Made by a program: the position numbers and the translations under genes. From Flavobacteriaceae bacterium CP2B (GTDB taxonomy: Bacteria; Bacteroidota; Bacteroidia; Flavobacteriales; Flavobacteriaceae): a stretch of DNA of 64,000 nucleotides. The stretch lies in contig LXTR01000048.1 in the NCBI GenBank assembly GCA_001683825.1, forward strand, positions 62,001 through 126,000, in the 5' to 3' direction. Below, in pieces: positions 56,512-64,000 of this stretch (position 1 is its first letter; each line of letters opens with the position of its first letter). The notes under the pieces were generated by a model. That model was not told the origin of the DNA. It was given only the letters and a program-made list of their open reading frames with translations, and ran no database searches.

Positions 56512-57294
56512 TACCGGAACCGCTTCTACCCAAAAAGAGGCAAAATAACGGGATTGGTCCTTTCGGGTGCGCCATAAAACACCCCACAACATAACGGCGA
56601 GTATCCCCTTCCCCAACAATTCGGGAATAGCAATCGTATCTTTCAGATAGGTAAGCAGGAAGAAGATCAGGGTGGCCACGACGCCAATAACCCTGGTAGT
56701 CCCCACCCCAAAACGTTGTGGGATGGTTTTAAGGCCGGGATCGTCAAAGGCGAGGTCGCGCACTTCAAAGGGCAACATCAGCACGAGCACCAGGATCAGC
56801 CGCTGCAGTGCTTCGATATGCACATCCCAGGGAATCCGGTCTTCCACCGCCAGGTACGGCAGGATCACGGTAGTTCCACCCCATACAAATCCTATGAGCA
56901 GTAGTTTGAGGACCCCCAGGTTACGAAGGTTCCTGACCCGCGGAAGGACGGGGAGCGCATAAAGCCCTACCAGTATCGCGAGGATGCCCAGCACGCCCCA
57001 CACCTTAAGGCTGAGGTAATTGGCGTGATAGGCAGCCAACCCAATGGCCACAAAACTAAAAAACTGGATGTAGCGGTGATAGGGGCCAGAAACCAAAATA
57101 TACTTTTCCGCCTCCACCCCGTATTTGATGAAATTATAGCTGGCGACGGACCCGAAAAAAACAAAGAGGGCAAGGTGGCTATCCAGGGAAATGTTGAATA
57201 AGAGGGCGGTGGTAAACATCAGGCAAAGCACCGCCAAAGCCACGTGGATACTGGCATTTAAATAGAATTCAAAAATCTGTCGGAGCCACCTCAT
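56467..57294 (-). CDS. UbiA-like membrane prenyltransferase
   Basis: 275 residues, about eight membrane helices. The second Asp-rich site is visible as LPFEVRDLAFDDPGLKTIP; the first site (normally NDxxD) is reduced to YNFIKYGVEA, so the catalytic set is incomplete and activity may be altered. No neighbour gives the aromatic substrate. Convergent with the ZAS gene (45-base overlap of coding regions). On the minus strand a -7 box TACTTTTG (57306-57299) ends four bases before the ATG, so the mRNA may be nearly leaderless. Confidence 0.75.
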   Translation of the reverse strand: MRWLRQIFEFYLNASIHVALAVLCLMFTTALLFNISLDSHLALFVFFGSVASYNFIKYGVEAEKYILVSGPYHRYIQFFSFVAIGLAAYHANYLSLKVWGVLGILAILVGLYALPVLPRVRNLRNLGVLKLLLIGFVWGGTTVILPYLAVEDRIPWDVHIEALQRLILVLVLMLPFEVRDLAFDDPGLKTIPQRFGVGTTRVIGVVATLIFFLLTYLKDTIAIPELLGKGILAVMLWGVLWRTRKDQSRYFASFWVEAVPVLWLAIVWGLYVLYP

Positions 57295-57298
57295 TAAA

Positions 57299-57306
57299 CA
57301 AAAGTA
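57299..57306 (-). promoter_or_regulatory. -7 box TACTTTTG at the start of the UbiA-like gene
   Basis: Exact TAnnTTTG match, four bases before the ATG. The nearest TTG is 23 bases upstream (57332-57330), just beyond the typical spacing. Confidence 0.5.
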
Positions 57307-57392
57307 GGCAAACTGTGTATAAGCTCCCCCAACGGTTAAAAACTTTAGTTTGGCCAGTGGTTAAAATGCCCTTTATTACAAGATATTATCCC

Positions 57393-57400
57393 TAATTTTG
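57393..57400 (+). promoter_or_regulatory. -7 box TAATTTTG of gcvP
   Basis: Exact TAnnTTTG match, 32 bases before the ATG. A possible TTTA element lies 17 bases upstream (57372-57375). Confidence 0.55.
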
Positions 57401-57432
57401 CACCATTATTTAAAGGAAAATTTCTGTACTAC

Positions 57433-60282
57433 ATGAAGACAGACCTGTTTGCATCGCGCCACATCGGAATAAGGGAAGGCAACCTGCCGCACATGTTAAA
57501 AACCATAGGGGTAAACAGCATGGACCAGCTTATCCATGAAACCATCCCGGACGATATTCGCCTCAAAGAACCCATAGCCCTGGACGATGCCATGAGCGAA
57601 CACGAATTCCTGACCCATTTGCAGGAACTGTCTGAAAAAAACCAGGTGTTCAAAAGCTATATTGGCCTGGGCTACCACGAAAGCCTTTTGCCATCCGTGA
57701 TCAAACGGAATGTCCTTGAAAACCCCGGCTGGTACACCGCTTACACGCCCTACCAGGCCGAAATCGCACAGGGTCGCCTGGAGGCCCTTTTAAATTTTCA
57801 GACCATGGTGTCTGACCTTACCGGCATGGAAATCGCCAATGCCTCCCTCCTCGATGAAAGCACGGCAGCAGCCGAGGCCATGGCCATGCTGTTCGAATTA
57901 AGGAGCAGGGAACAGAAAAAAGACCATGCCCTTAAATTCTTTGTGTCTGAAGAAGTGCTGCCACAAACCCTCTCGGTCCTTAACACCCGTTCCAAACCCC
58001 TGGAGATCGAGCTTGTGGTGGGCAACCATGAGGACATTACTTTCGATTCAAAATTCTTTGGGGCCCTGCTGCAGTATCCCGGGAAGTACGGGCAGGTGCA
58101 TAACTATTCGTCCTTTGTGTCCCGGGCCCATGCGCAGGAAATCAAAGTAGCTGTGGCGGCTGACATCCTGAGCCTGGTAATGCTTACGCCCCCTGGCGAA
58201 TTCGGTGCAGACGTGGTGGTGGGCAGTACCCAGCGATTTGGCATCCCACTGGGCTACGGCGGGCCGCATGCGGCCTACTTTGCCACCAGGGAAGCCTACA
58301 AAAGGAGCATCCCTGGCCGGATCATCGGGGTAACAAAAGACATGGACGGCAAACCGGCCATGCGCATGGCACTGCAGACCAGGGAACAACATATAAAAAG
58401 GGACAAGGCCACTTCCAATATCTGTACCGCCCAGGTGCTGCTGGCCGTAATGGCGGGGATGTACGCGGTATACCACGGGCCCGATGGGTTGCGCTATATC
58501 GCACGGAAGGTACATGCCTCCGCAAGCACCCTGGCCGACCATCTGGAAAAGATGGGCCTCTACCAGCACAACAGCTGTTTCTTTGATACGCTGATGCTTA
58601 CCGCGGATGCCGCCAAAGTGCGGCCGGTAGCAGAACGCCATGGGGTCAACTTCCTCTATATAGCGGATACCACCATCGCAATTTCCCTGAACGAAGCAAC
58701 TTCCGAAAAAGACCTGAAACAGGTCCTGGACATCTTTGCGGAAGCCCTGGGGAAAAAAGCCCCGGCCTTTGCCGGCATGGCAGCACCCGTGGAATTTGCC
58801 GCAGGACTGAAGCGCACCAGCGGTTTCCTGGAAAACAAGGTCTTTAACTCCTACCATTCGGAAACGGAACTCATGCGCTACCTCAAAAAGCTTGAACGGA
58901 AAGACCTGGCCCTCAACCACTCTATGATCGCCCTGGGGTCCTGTACCATGAAATTGAACGCGGCCTCCGAAATGCTGGCATTAAGCATGCCCCGCTGGGC
59001 GAATATCCACCCGTTTGCACCGGTAAAACAGGCGGCGGGATACCATTATGTGCTAAAGCAACTCGAAAACGACCTCAGCAGGATCACCGGCTTTGAAGGC
59101 ACCTCGCTCCAACCCAATTCCGGGGCCCAGGGTGAATACGCGGGCCTGATGACCATCCGGGCCTACCACGAGTCCAGGGGCGAATCGCACCGCAATATTT
59201 GCCTGATCCCCTCCTCGGCACACGGCACCAACCCTGCCTCAGCCGTCATGGCAGGAATGAAAGTGGTTGTGACCAAAACCGATGAGAAGGGCAACATCGA
59301 CCTGGAAGACCTGCAGGAAAAAGTGGAAGCTCATTCCGGCCAACTGGCGGCACTCATGGTAACGTACCCATCTACCCACGGGGTATTTGAATCCTCCATC
59401 CGGCAAATTACCAGGTTGATCCACGACCACGGAGGGCAGGTTTATATGGATGGCGCCAATATGAATGCCCAGGTAGGGCTTACCAACCCGGCGGTTATAG
59501 GCGCTGATGTTTGCCACCTGAACCTCCACAAGACCTTTGCCATCCCCCATGGGGGCGGGGGTCCCGGAGTTGGCCCCATTTGTGTCGCAAAGCAACTGGT
59601 TCCCTTCCTGCCGGGAAACCCCGTGATCCCCACTGGCGGGAGCAAAGCCATCACCGCAATTTCAGCCGCTCCCTGGGGCAGTTCCCTGGTATGCCTTATC
59701 TCCTATGGCTACATAAAAATGCTGGGGTCCGAAGGGCTTACCAATGCGACCAAAATGGCCATTTTAAATGCCAATTATATTAAAACCCGCCTGAATGGCC
59801 GCTTTGATGTCCTGTATACCGGAGAACGGGGAAGGGCCGCCCACGAGATGATCATCGATTGCCGCCCCTTCAAACAAAGAGGCGTGGAAGTAACCGATAT
59901 CGCCAAGCGGCTTATGGACTATGGGTTTCACGCCCCCACGGTGTCATTCCCGGTTGCCGGCACCCTTATGATAGAGCCCACAGAGAGTGAAAGCCTGGAG
60001 GAACTCGACCGTTTTTGCGAGGCCATGTTGTCTATCCGAAATGAAATTGACGAACTGACGGACTCCGCAGAGCAGTCGGTATTGAAAAACGCCCCGCATA
60101 CCCTGGAAATGCTTACCAGGGACCATTGGGATTTTCCCTATAGCAGGCAGAAAGCCGCCTTCCCCCTACCCTACCTGGCCGAGAACAAGTTCTGGCCCAG
60201 TGTACGCCGGGTGGATGATGCCTATGGTGATCGTAATTTGATGTGTACCTGCGCCCCGATAGAAGCCTATGCCGAAGCATAA
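57433..60282 (+). CDS. gcvP: Glycine dehydrogenase (decarboxylating), P-protein of the glycine cleavage system
   Basis: 949 residues, the single-chain form in which both halves of the PLP enzyme are fused. The first half begins FASRHIGIREGNLPHMLKTIG; the active Lys700 lies in LNLHKTFAIPHGGGGPGVGP in the second half, where MKLNAASEMLALSMPRWANIHPF and ESTAAAEAMAML-type blocks also occur. It removes CO2 from glycine and passes the aminomethyl group to H-protein. The other parts (gcvT, gcvH) are not in the window. It forms its own unit behind a -7 box. Confidence 0.97.
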   Translation: MKTDLFASRHIGIREGNLPHMLKTIGVNSMDQLIHETIPDDIRLKEPIALDDAMSEHEFLTHLQELSEKNQVFKSYIGLGYHESLLPSVIKRNVLENPGWYTAYTPYQAEIAQGRLEALLNFQTMVSDLTGMEIANASLLDESTAAAEAMAMLFELRSREQKKDHALKFFVSEEVLPQTLSVLNTRSKPLEIELVVGNHEDITFDSKFFGALLQYPGKYGQVHNYSSFVSRAHAQEIKVAVAADILSLVMLTPPGEFGADVVVGSTQRFGIPLGYGGPHAAYFATREAYKRSIPGRIIGVTKDMDGKPAMRMALQTREQHIKRDKATSNICTAQVLLAVMAGMYAVYHGPDGLRYIARKVHASASTLADHLEKMGLYQHNSCFFDTLMLTADAAKVRPVAERHGVNFLYIADTTIAISLNEATSEKDLKQVLDIFAEALGKKAPAFAGMAAPVEFAAGLKRTSGFLENKVFNSYHSETELMRYLKKLERKDLALNHSMIALGSCTMKLNAASEMLALSMPRWANIHPFAPVKQAAGYHYVLKQLENDLSRITGFEGTSLQPNSGAQGEYAGLMTIRAYHESRGESHRNICLIPSSAHGTNPASAVMAGMKVVVTKTDEKGNIDLEDLQEKVEAHSGQLAALMVTYPSTHGVFESSIRQITRLIHDHGGQVYMDGANMNAQVGLTNPAVIGADVCHLNLHKTFAIPHGGGGPGVGPICVAKQLVPFLPGNPVIPTGGSKAITAISAAPWGSSLVCLISYGYIKMLGSEGLTNATKMAILNANYIKTRLNGRFDVLYTGERGRAAHEMIIDCRPFKQRGVEVTDIAKRLMDYGFHAPTVSFPVAGTLMIEPTESESLEELDRFCEAMLSIRNEIDELTDSAEQSVLKNAPHTLEMLTRDHWDFPYSRQKAAFPLPYLAENKFWPSVRRVDDAYGDRNLMCTCAPIEAYAEA

Positions 60283-60329
60283 ACACCCATAAATAGGGCT
60301 TTTACTGCGCATGCTTGGCTCCCCGCAGG

Positions 60330-60393
60330 ATATTCCGATCCCTGTTGGGCAATTCTGGACATCGTAAATGCCAGGTGCTTGATCCCGGAATAT
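60330..60393. repeat. Inverted repeat ATATTCCG/CGGAATAT with 48-base spacer
   Basis: Arms at 60330-60337 and 60386-60393, in the 156-base gap between gcvP and the ketosynthase gene. It has no T run beside it. It could be a weak operator or chance. Confidence 0.4.
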
Positions 60394-60438
60394 TTACCCG
60401 GAATCTGTAGTTTTAGTGGAAATTGAAGATTCCCCAAT

Positions 60439-61497
60439 ATGAACATTGGAATTACCGGGACCGGAAGTTACATCCCAACCATCATTACTGCCAACACTGA
60501 TTTTTCGGAACATGAGTTCCTCAACAGCGACGGTACGCCCTTTCCCCATACGAATGCGACCATCATCGAGAAATTCCAATCCATTACCGGAATTGGGGAA
60601 AGGCGCTACGCCAAGCCGGACTACCAAACCTCCCAATTGGGCTTCTTTGCAGCCGAACAGGCCATTGCGGATGCCGGCATCGATAAGGAAACGCTGGACT
60701 ACATCATCTTTGCCCATAACTTTGGGGATATTGCCCATGGAAGGTCACAAAGCGACACCATCCCCAGCCTGGCGACCCGCGTCAAACATTACCTGGGGAT
60801 CAAAAACCCGAAATGCGTCGCCTATGACCTGCTATTTGGATGCCCCGGCTGGATTGAAGGGGTCATTCAGGCACAGGCGTTCCTAAAAGCGGGAATGGCG
60901 AAAAAATGCCTGGTGATCGGGGCCGAAACCCTCTCCAGGGTGATTGACAACAACGACCGCGATTCTATGATCTACTCAGACGGGGCCGGGGCCTGTATCC
61001 TGGAAGCTGGCACCGGCGGTGGCAATATCCTGGCCCACGCCTCTGAAACCCATGCCAGCGAAGAGGCGTATTACCTTTTTTCGGGAGCACCGTATGACAA
61101 GGCATCCCACGACAAAAGGCACTACCTGAAGATGTACGGGCGTAAAATCTATGAATTTGCGGTTACACAGGTGCCTTCCGCCATGAAAGCCTGCCTGGAT
61201 AACAGTGGCGTCCCGGTAGGGGACCTGAAAAAGATCTTCCTGCACCAGGCCAACGAAAAAATGGACGAAGCCATCGTAAAGCGTTTCTACAAATTGTATG
61301 ACCGGGAAGTTCCGCATGGGATTATGCCCATGAACATCCACACCATGGGCAACAGTTCCGTGGCCACCGTGCCCACCCTCTACGACATGGTCCGGAAGGG
61401 AAGCCTGGAAAATCATCATGTATCCAAGGGAGATGTTGTTATCTTTGCCAGCGTTGGGGCTGGCATGAACATCAACGCCCTTGTTTACAGCGTCTGA
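60439..61497 (+). CDS. Beta-ketoacyl-ACP synthase III-like enzyme
   Basis: 352 residues of the thiolase fold. The catalytic triad is visible: Cys135 in FGCPGWIEGV, His269 in LHQANEKMDEA and Asn305 in GNSSVATVP. The N-terminal ITGTGSYIPTIITANTDFSEHEF and the inserted GTPFPHTNATIIEKF differ from housekeeping FabH, so a special starter or an unusual acyl chain is likely. It is followed at once by a methyltransferase (one-base gap) and a glycosyltransferase. A weak -7-like TAGTTTTA lies 23 bases upstream. Confidence 0.88.
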   Translation: MNIGITGTGSYIPTIITANTDFSEHEFLNSDGTPFPHTNATIIEKFQSITGIGERRYAKPDYQTSQLGFFAAEQAIADAGIDKETLDYIIFAHNFGDIAHGRSQSDTIPSLATRVKHYLGIKNPKCVAYDLLFGCPGWIEGVIQAQAFLKAGMAKKCLVIGAETLSRVIDNNDRDSMIYSDGAGACILEAGTGGGNILAHASETHASEEAYYLFSGAPYDKASHDKRHYLKMYGRKIYEFAVTQVPSAMKACLDNSGVPVGDLKKIFLHQANEKMDEAIVKRFYKLYDREVPHGIMPMNIHTMGNSSVATVPTLYDMVRKGSLENHHVSKGDVVIFASVGAGMNINALVYSV

Positions 61498-61498
61498 T

Positions 61499-62044
61499 AT
61501 GTACGAACATAATTTTCCTTCCAAACGATACCACCATACCCTGGCTTTCCTTAAAAAGCACATAGACCCAAAGGAAGCTATTTTAGACCTGGGGATCAGC
61601 AATCCCTTCTCCGATATCATGAAGGCCGAAGGCTATGGGGTAACCAACACCCAGGGCGAAGACCTTGACATCGATCGATCTGCGGTTACTTCCAGCAATG
61701 CGGGGGTGGTGACCGCCTTTGAAATTTTTGAACATATGGTGGCCCCATTCGAGGTCCTGAGGGAGATCAAAGCTTCCAAACTGGTCGCCAGTATCCCATT
61801 GCGGTTGTGGTTCGCCCCGGCCTACCGAAGCAAGACCGATCTATGGGACCGGCACTTTCACGAATTTGAAGACTGGCAGTTCGACTGGCTGCTCGAAAAG
61901 GCCGGCTGGGAGATCAAAGACCGGGAAAAATGGACCAACCCCGTTAAAAAAATCGGCCTAAGGCCCCTGTTGAGGAGGTTTACCCCCCGGTATTATATCG
62001 TATACGCCGAAAGGGCGCACGCAGGGGGCGAGCCCCGGCAGTAG
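61499..62044 (+). CDS. Class I SAM-dependent methyltransferase-like protein
   Basis: 181 residues from ATG 61499 (an earlier ATG at 61481 lies inside the ketosynthase). Motif I is ILDLGISNPFSDIM, with the acidic loop at GEDLDID, and a later VVTAFEIFEHMVAPFEVLREI. These match the small methyltransferase group seen next to lipid or glycan genes. No substrate can be assigned. The one-base gap to the ketosynthase and 33-base gap to the glycosyltransferase suggest one operon. Confidence 0.78.
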   Translation: MYEHNFPSKRYHHTLAFLKKHIDPKEAILDLGISNPFSDIMKAEGYGVTNTQGEDLDIDRSAVTSSNAGVVTAFEIFEHMVAPFEVLREIKASKLVASIPLRLWFAPAYRSKTDLWDRHFHEFEDWQFDWLLEKAGWEIKDREKWTNPVKKIGLRPLLRRFTPRYYIVYAERAHAGGEPRQ

Positions 62045-62077
62045 CCCCGGGGAGACCTATATCTGGAGCAAACAGCT

Positions 62078-62929
62078 ATGAATTACTATATTGTCATCCC
62101 GGCTCATAACGAAGAAGCGTTCCTGGCCTTCACTTTAAATTCTATCCTTGAGCAGCACCTGCCCCCCAAAAAGGTAGTCGTGGTAAATGACCATTCCACA
62201 GACCAAACAGAAGCCATCATCGACAGCTATGCGGAAGCCCATCCCTTCATTGAGAAAGTCAATACCTCCTCATCTGACCTTCACCTGCCCGGGAGCAAGG
62301 TGATCAATGCCTTTAACGCCGGGTTAGCCAGGCTCGACCAGGAGTTTGACTTCATCGTGAAACTGGATGCCGACCTCATCTTACCCAGGGAGTATTTCGA
62401 GAAAATCAGCCATATATTTTCCACCCACCCAACGGTGGGAATCGCTGGCGGGTTTTTCTATGAGAAAGATGACAAGGGCCGTTGGCGACGCACCCACCCC
62501 ATGGATAAGAACCATGTGCGCGGGGCTTTTAAAGCGTACACCAGGGCATGTTTTGAAGCAATTGGAGGGTTGAAAAACGCCATGGGATGGGATACCCTTG
62601 ATGAATTATTGGCACAATACCACGGCTTCGAATTGTTTACCGAAGCATCCCTGGAGGTAAAAAACCTCCGCCCCATAGGGATGGCCTACGATAATAAGGC
62701 ACGCTTCCTGCAGGGGATTGCCATGTACCGCATGGGGTACGGATTTTGGATTACCGCCATCGCCTCCCTTAAAATGGCCATGGCTAAAAAGAAACCGGCC
62801 TTCTTCCTGGACAACCTGCGAGGTTTTTACAAGGCCCGCAGGGAGGGCCTCCCCCTGTTGGTTGACGAGGATGAAAAGGAATTTATTCGCCAATTCCGAT
62901 GGCGCAATATCCGCCGCAAGCTATTTTAA
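62078..62929 (+). CDS. Family 2 glycosyltransferase
   Basis: 283 residues, inverting GT-A fold. YYIVIPAHNEEAFLAFTLNSIL and VVVVNDHSTDQTEAIIDSYA form the nucleotide-binding part, and FIVKLDADLILP holds the DxD metal site. The later HVRGAFKAYTRACFEAIGGLKNAMGWD is the acceptor-side loop. The C-terminal part has two hydrophobic stretches and may sit on the membrane. It shares an operon with the ketosynthase and methyltransferase. The stop overlaps the convergent phosphatase gene by nine bases. Confidence 0.9.
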   Translation: MNYYIVIPAHNEEAFLAFTLNSILEQHLPPKKVVVVNDHSTDQTEAIIDSYAEAHPFIEKVNTSSSDLHLPGSKVINAFNAGLARLDQEFDFIVKLDADLILPREYFEKISHIFSTHPTVGIAGGFFYEKDDKGRWRRTHPMDKNHVRGAFKAYTRACFEAIGGLKNAMGWDTLDELLAQYHGFELFTEASLEVKNLRPIGMAYDNKARFLQGIAMYRMGYGFWITAIASLKMAMAKKKPAFFLDNLRGFYKARREGLPLLVDEDEKEFIRQFRWRNIRRKLF

Positions 62930-64000
62930 GGCTCCCGATATGGGTTTCCCGGTGGTACCATTCGGAAATGCCATCCCCATAAGTACGGATATAGTCGGGG
63001 CAATATCCGGGATTTCGGTGCGCTCTGTGGTACTCCCTGCCCGGATCCCCTTTCCAAACAACAGTAAAGGTACGTGGGTATCATAAATATGGGGTGACCC
63101 GTGGGTAGATCCTGTAGGCCCGTAACTCGCGTAACCGGGACGGGGTACCCAGAGCAGGTCGCCCGAAAGTTTTTGGTTATACCCGTTCTGGAGGATATAG
63201 GGTATCCCCCGGCTGTAACCTTCCTGCTGCATCTGGTAAGCGGTATACACCTTGTCTACTTCCCCATATTGCAGTATTTCGGCTGCAAGTTTTTCCTGTA
63301 CCTCCCTTGGGTTGAGGTCCAGGCTCTCCAGCAAGCGGTGGTCCAGGAAGATCTGGTGGTTGGAGATGTTACGGATGATGTCTGTCGTACCATAGGTAAA
63401 CTCCAGGAACTCCCTGAATTCCCCGCGGTCCCTGAACGATGACTCATAACCCGCCGGGATTTTCTGTTCCTGCAGGTACCCCGGCACATGGATGGCTGCA
63501 TGGTCTGCGGTAAGGAACAGGGTATATTCCCCCTCTCCCACCTGCTTATCCAAAGCCTTTAACAGCCTTTCCAGTTCAAGGTCCAGGCGCACATAGGCAT
63601 CCTGTACTTCTTTGGAATTTACCCCAAACTTATGCCCGATATAATCCGTACTCGAATAGCTGATCGCCAGGAAATCAGGGATTGCGTCGGCACCCAATGA
63701 TTCCGCTTCCAGGGCCTGGAGGGCAAAATCTGTAGTGATGCTATTCCCAAAGGGGGTAGACCTGAGAAGGTCGTATTGCCCGTTGGCCATCCACAGGGCT
63801 GGCAGGTCATAGGGAAAGGTGGGTCGTTCTTTGCCCGCAAACACCCCTTCAAACGCATTGTCATCAGGGCCGCTTTCCACGTAGGATGCAATCTTCTTCT
63901 CCGTGTCCCAGACCTTTTTATACTGGCCGTTTTTCCCGGAGGCATTGTAACGGCTCACCCATTCGGGCAAGGCGTCCATGTAGTAGGAACTGCTCACCCA
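62921..64000 (-). CDS. Alkaline phosphatase-family protein (PafA-like), N-terminal part missing
   Basis: The frame is open to the edge of the window, so the first visible Met is not a start and the signal peptide is outside. About 359 residues remain. DFLAISYSSTDYIGHKFG and LFLTADHAAIHVPGYL hold Asp/His metal ligands of the alkaline phosphatase superfamily, and HGSPHIYDTHVPLLLFGKGI supplies the later His. These are typical of PafA, the periplasmic phosphatase common in Bacteroidota. It may release phosphate from diverse monoesters. Convergent with the glycosyltransferase by nine bases. Confidence 0.85.
   Translation of the reverse strand, partial: WVSSSYYMDALPEWVSRYNASGKNGQYKKVWDTEKKIASYVESGPDDNAFEGVFAGKERPTFPYDLPALWMANGQYDLLRSTPFGNSITTDFALQALEAESLGADAIPDFLAISYSSTDYIGHKFGVNSKEVQDAYVRLDLELERLLKALDKQVGEGEYTLFLTADHAAIHVPGYLQEQKIPAGYESSFRDRGEFREFLEFTYGTTDIIRNISNHQIFLDHRLLESLDLNPREVQEKLAAEILQYGEVDKVYTAYQMQQEGYSRGIPYILQNGYNQKLSGDLLWVPRPGYASYGPTGSTHGSPHIYDTHVPLLLFGKGIRAGSTTERTEIPDIAPTISVLMGMAFPNGTTGKPISGALK

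Overview
The window is chromosomal DNA from a member of the Bacteroidota, almost certainly a marine Flavobacteriaceae of the Robiginitalea/Muricauda/Maribacter type (genus is inference). The evidence is the gene order rpsL-rpsG-fusA-rpsJ-rplC...rplQ-carA-eno-gltA without tuf, a SusC/SusD pair, several lipoproteins, flavobacterial families such as YjjG and the DUF2867-type SDR, and -7 boxes of the form TAnnTTTG (with TTTG about 19 bases upstream in the best cases) instead of E. coli-type promoters. Base composition looks rich in G and C for a flavobacterium, but was not counted. Coding density is very high and many starts overlap the preceding stop. I see no rRNA, tRNA, insertion sequence, prophage or CRISPR array.

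Layout. 1-3.2 kb (+): end of an unknown gene, an SDR/DUF2867 protein and a BCCT transporter. 3.2-9.6 kb (-): two guanidino-group enzymes (CtlX and an arginine deiminase/DDAH-like enzyme), citrate synthase, a glycogen synthase-like glycosyltransferase and enolase. 9.6-10.2 kb: a 650-base hairpin-rich gap with no credible gene. 10.2-28.8 kb (-): carA, then the complete ribosomal protein super-operon with secY, infA, rpoA, fusA and two genes too short for routine ORF calling (rpmJ, rpmD). Its head promoter lies at 28.80-28.83 kb and its terminator at 11.4 kb. 29.2-35.2 kb (+): SusC, SusD and a small lipoprotein, closed by a strong terminator. 35.3-39.6 kb: an arylsulfotransferase-like lipoprotein, rlmB, a rhomboid protease and rarA. 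39.7-45.3 kb (-): a three-gene envelope operon of unknown function, yjjG, a polysaccharide deacetylase-like gene and radC. 45.4-49.1 kb: DUF1569 protein, mpl, cupin, an SDR-like protein and a DUF4136 lipoprotein. 49.2-53.2 kb: obgE and an in-frame hpt-adk fusion on the minus strand, divergent from purK-purE. 53.2-57.3 kb: M3 peptidase, rhodanese lipoprotein, an ECF sigma factor with a minimal soluble zinc anti-sigma factor, and a UbiA-like protein. 57.4-64 kb: gcvP, a ketosynthase III/methyltransferase/glycosyltransferase cluster and the C-terminal part of an alkaline phosphatase-family protein.

Most of the window is core metabolism and translation. The items most worth a second look are the Hpt-Adk fusion with its probable TTG start, the sigma factor/soluble zinc anti-sigma pair whose ligand spacing matches redox sensor RsrA, the KAS III-methyltransferase-GT2 cluster, an 11-C tract in the deiminase-like gene, a hairpin-plus-U-tract in the rpsJ-rplC gap, the repetitive L17 tail, and the structured gap between carA and eno. 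I did not find a clearly new defence or mobile system.
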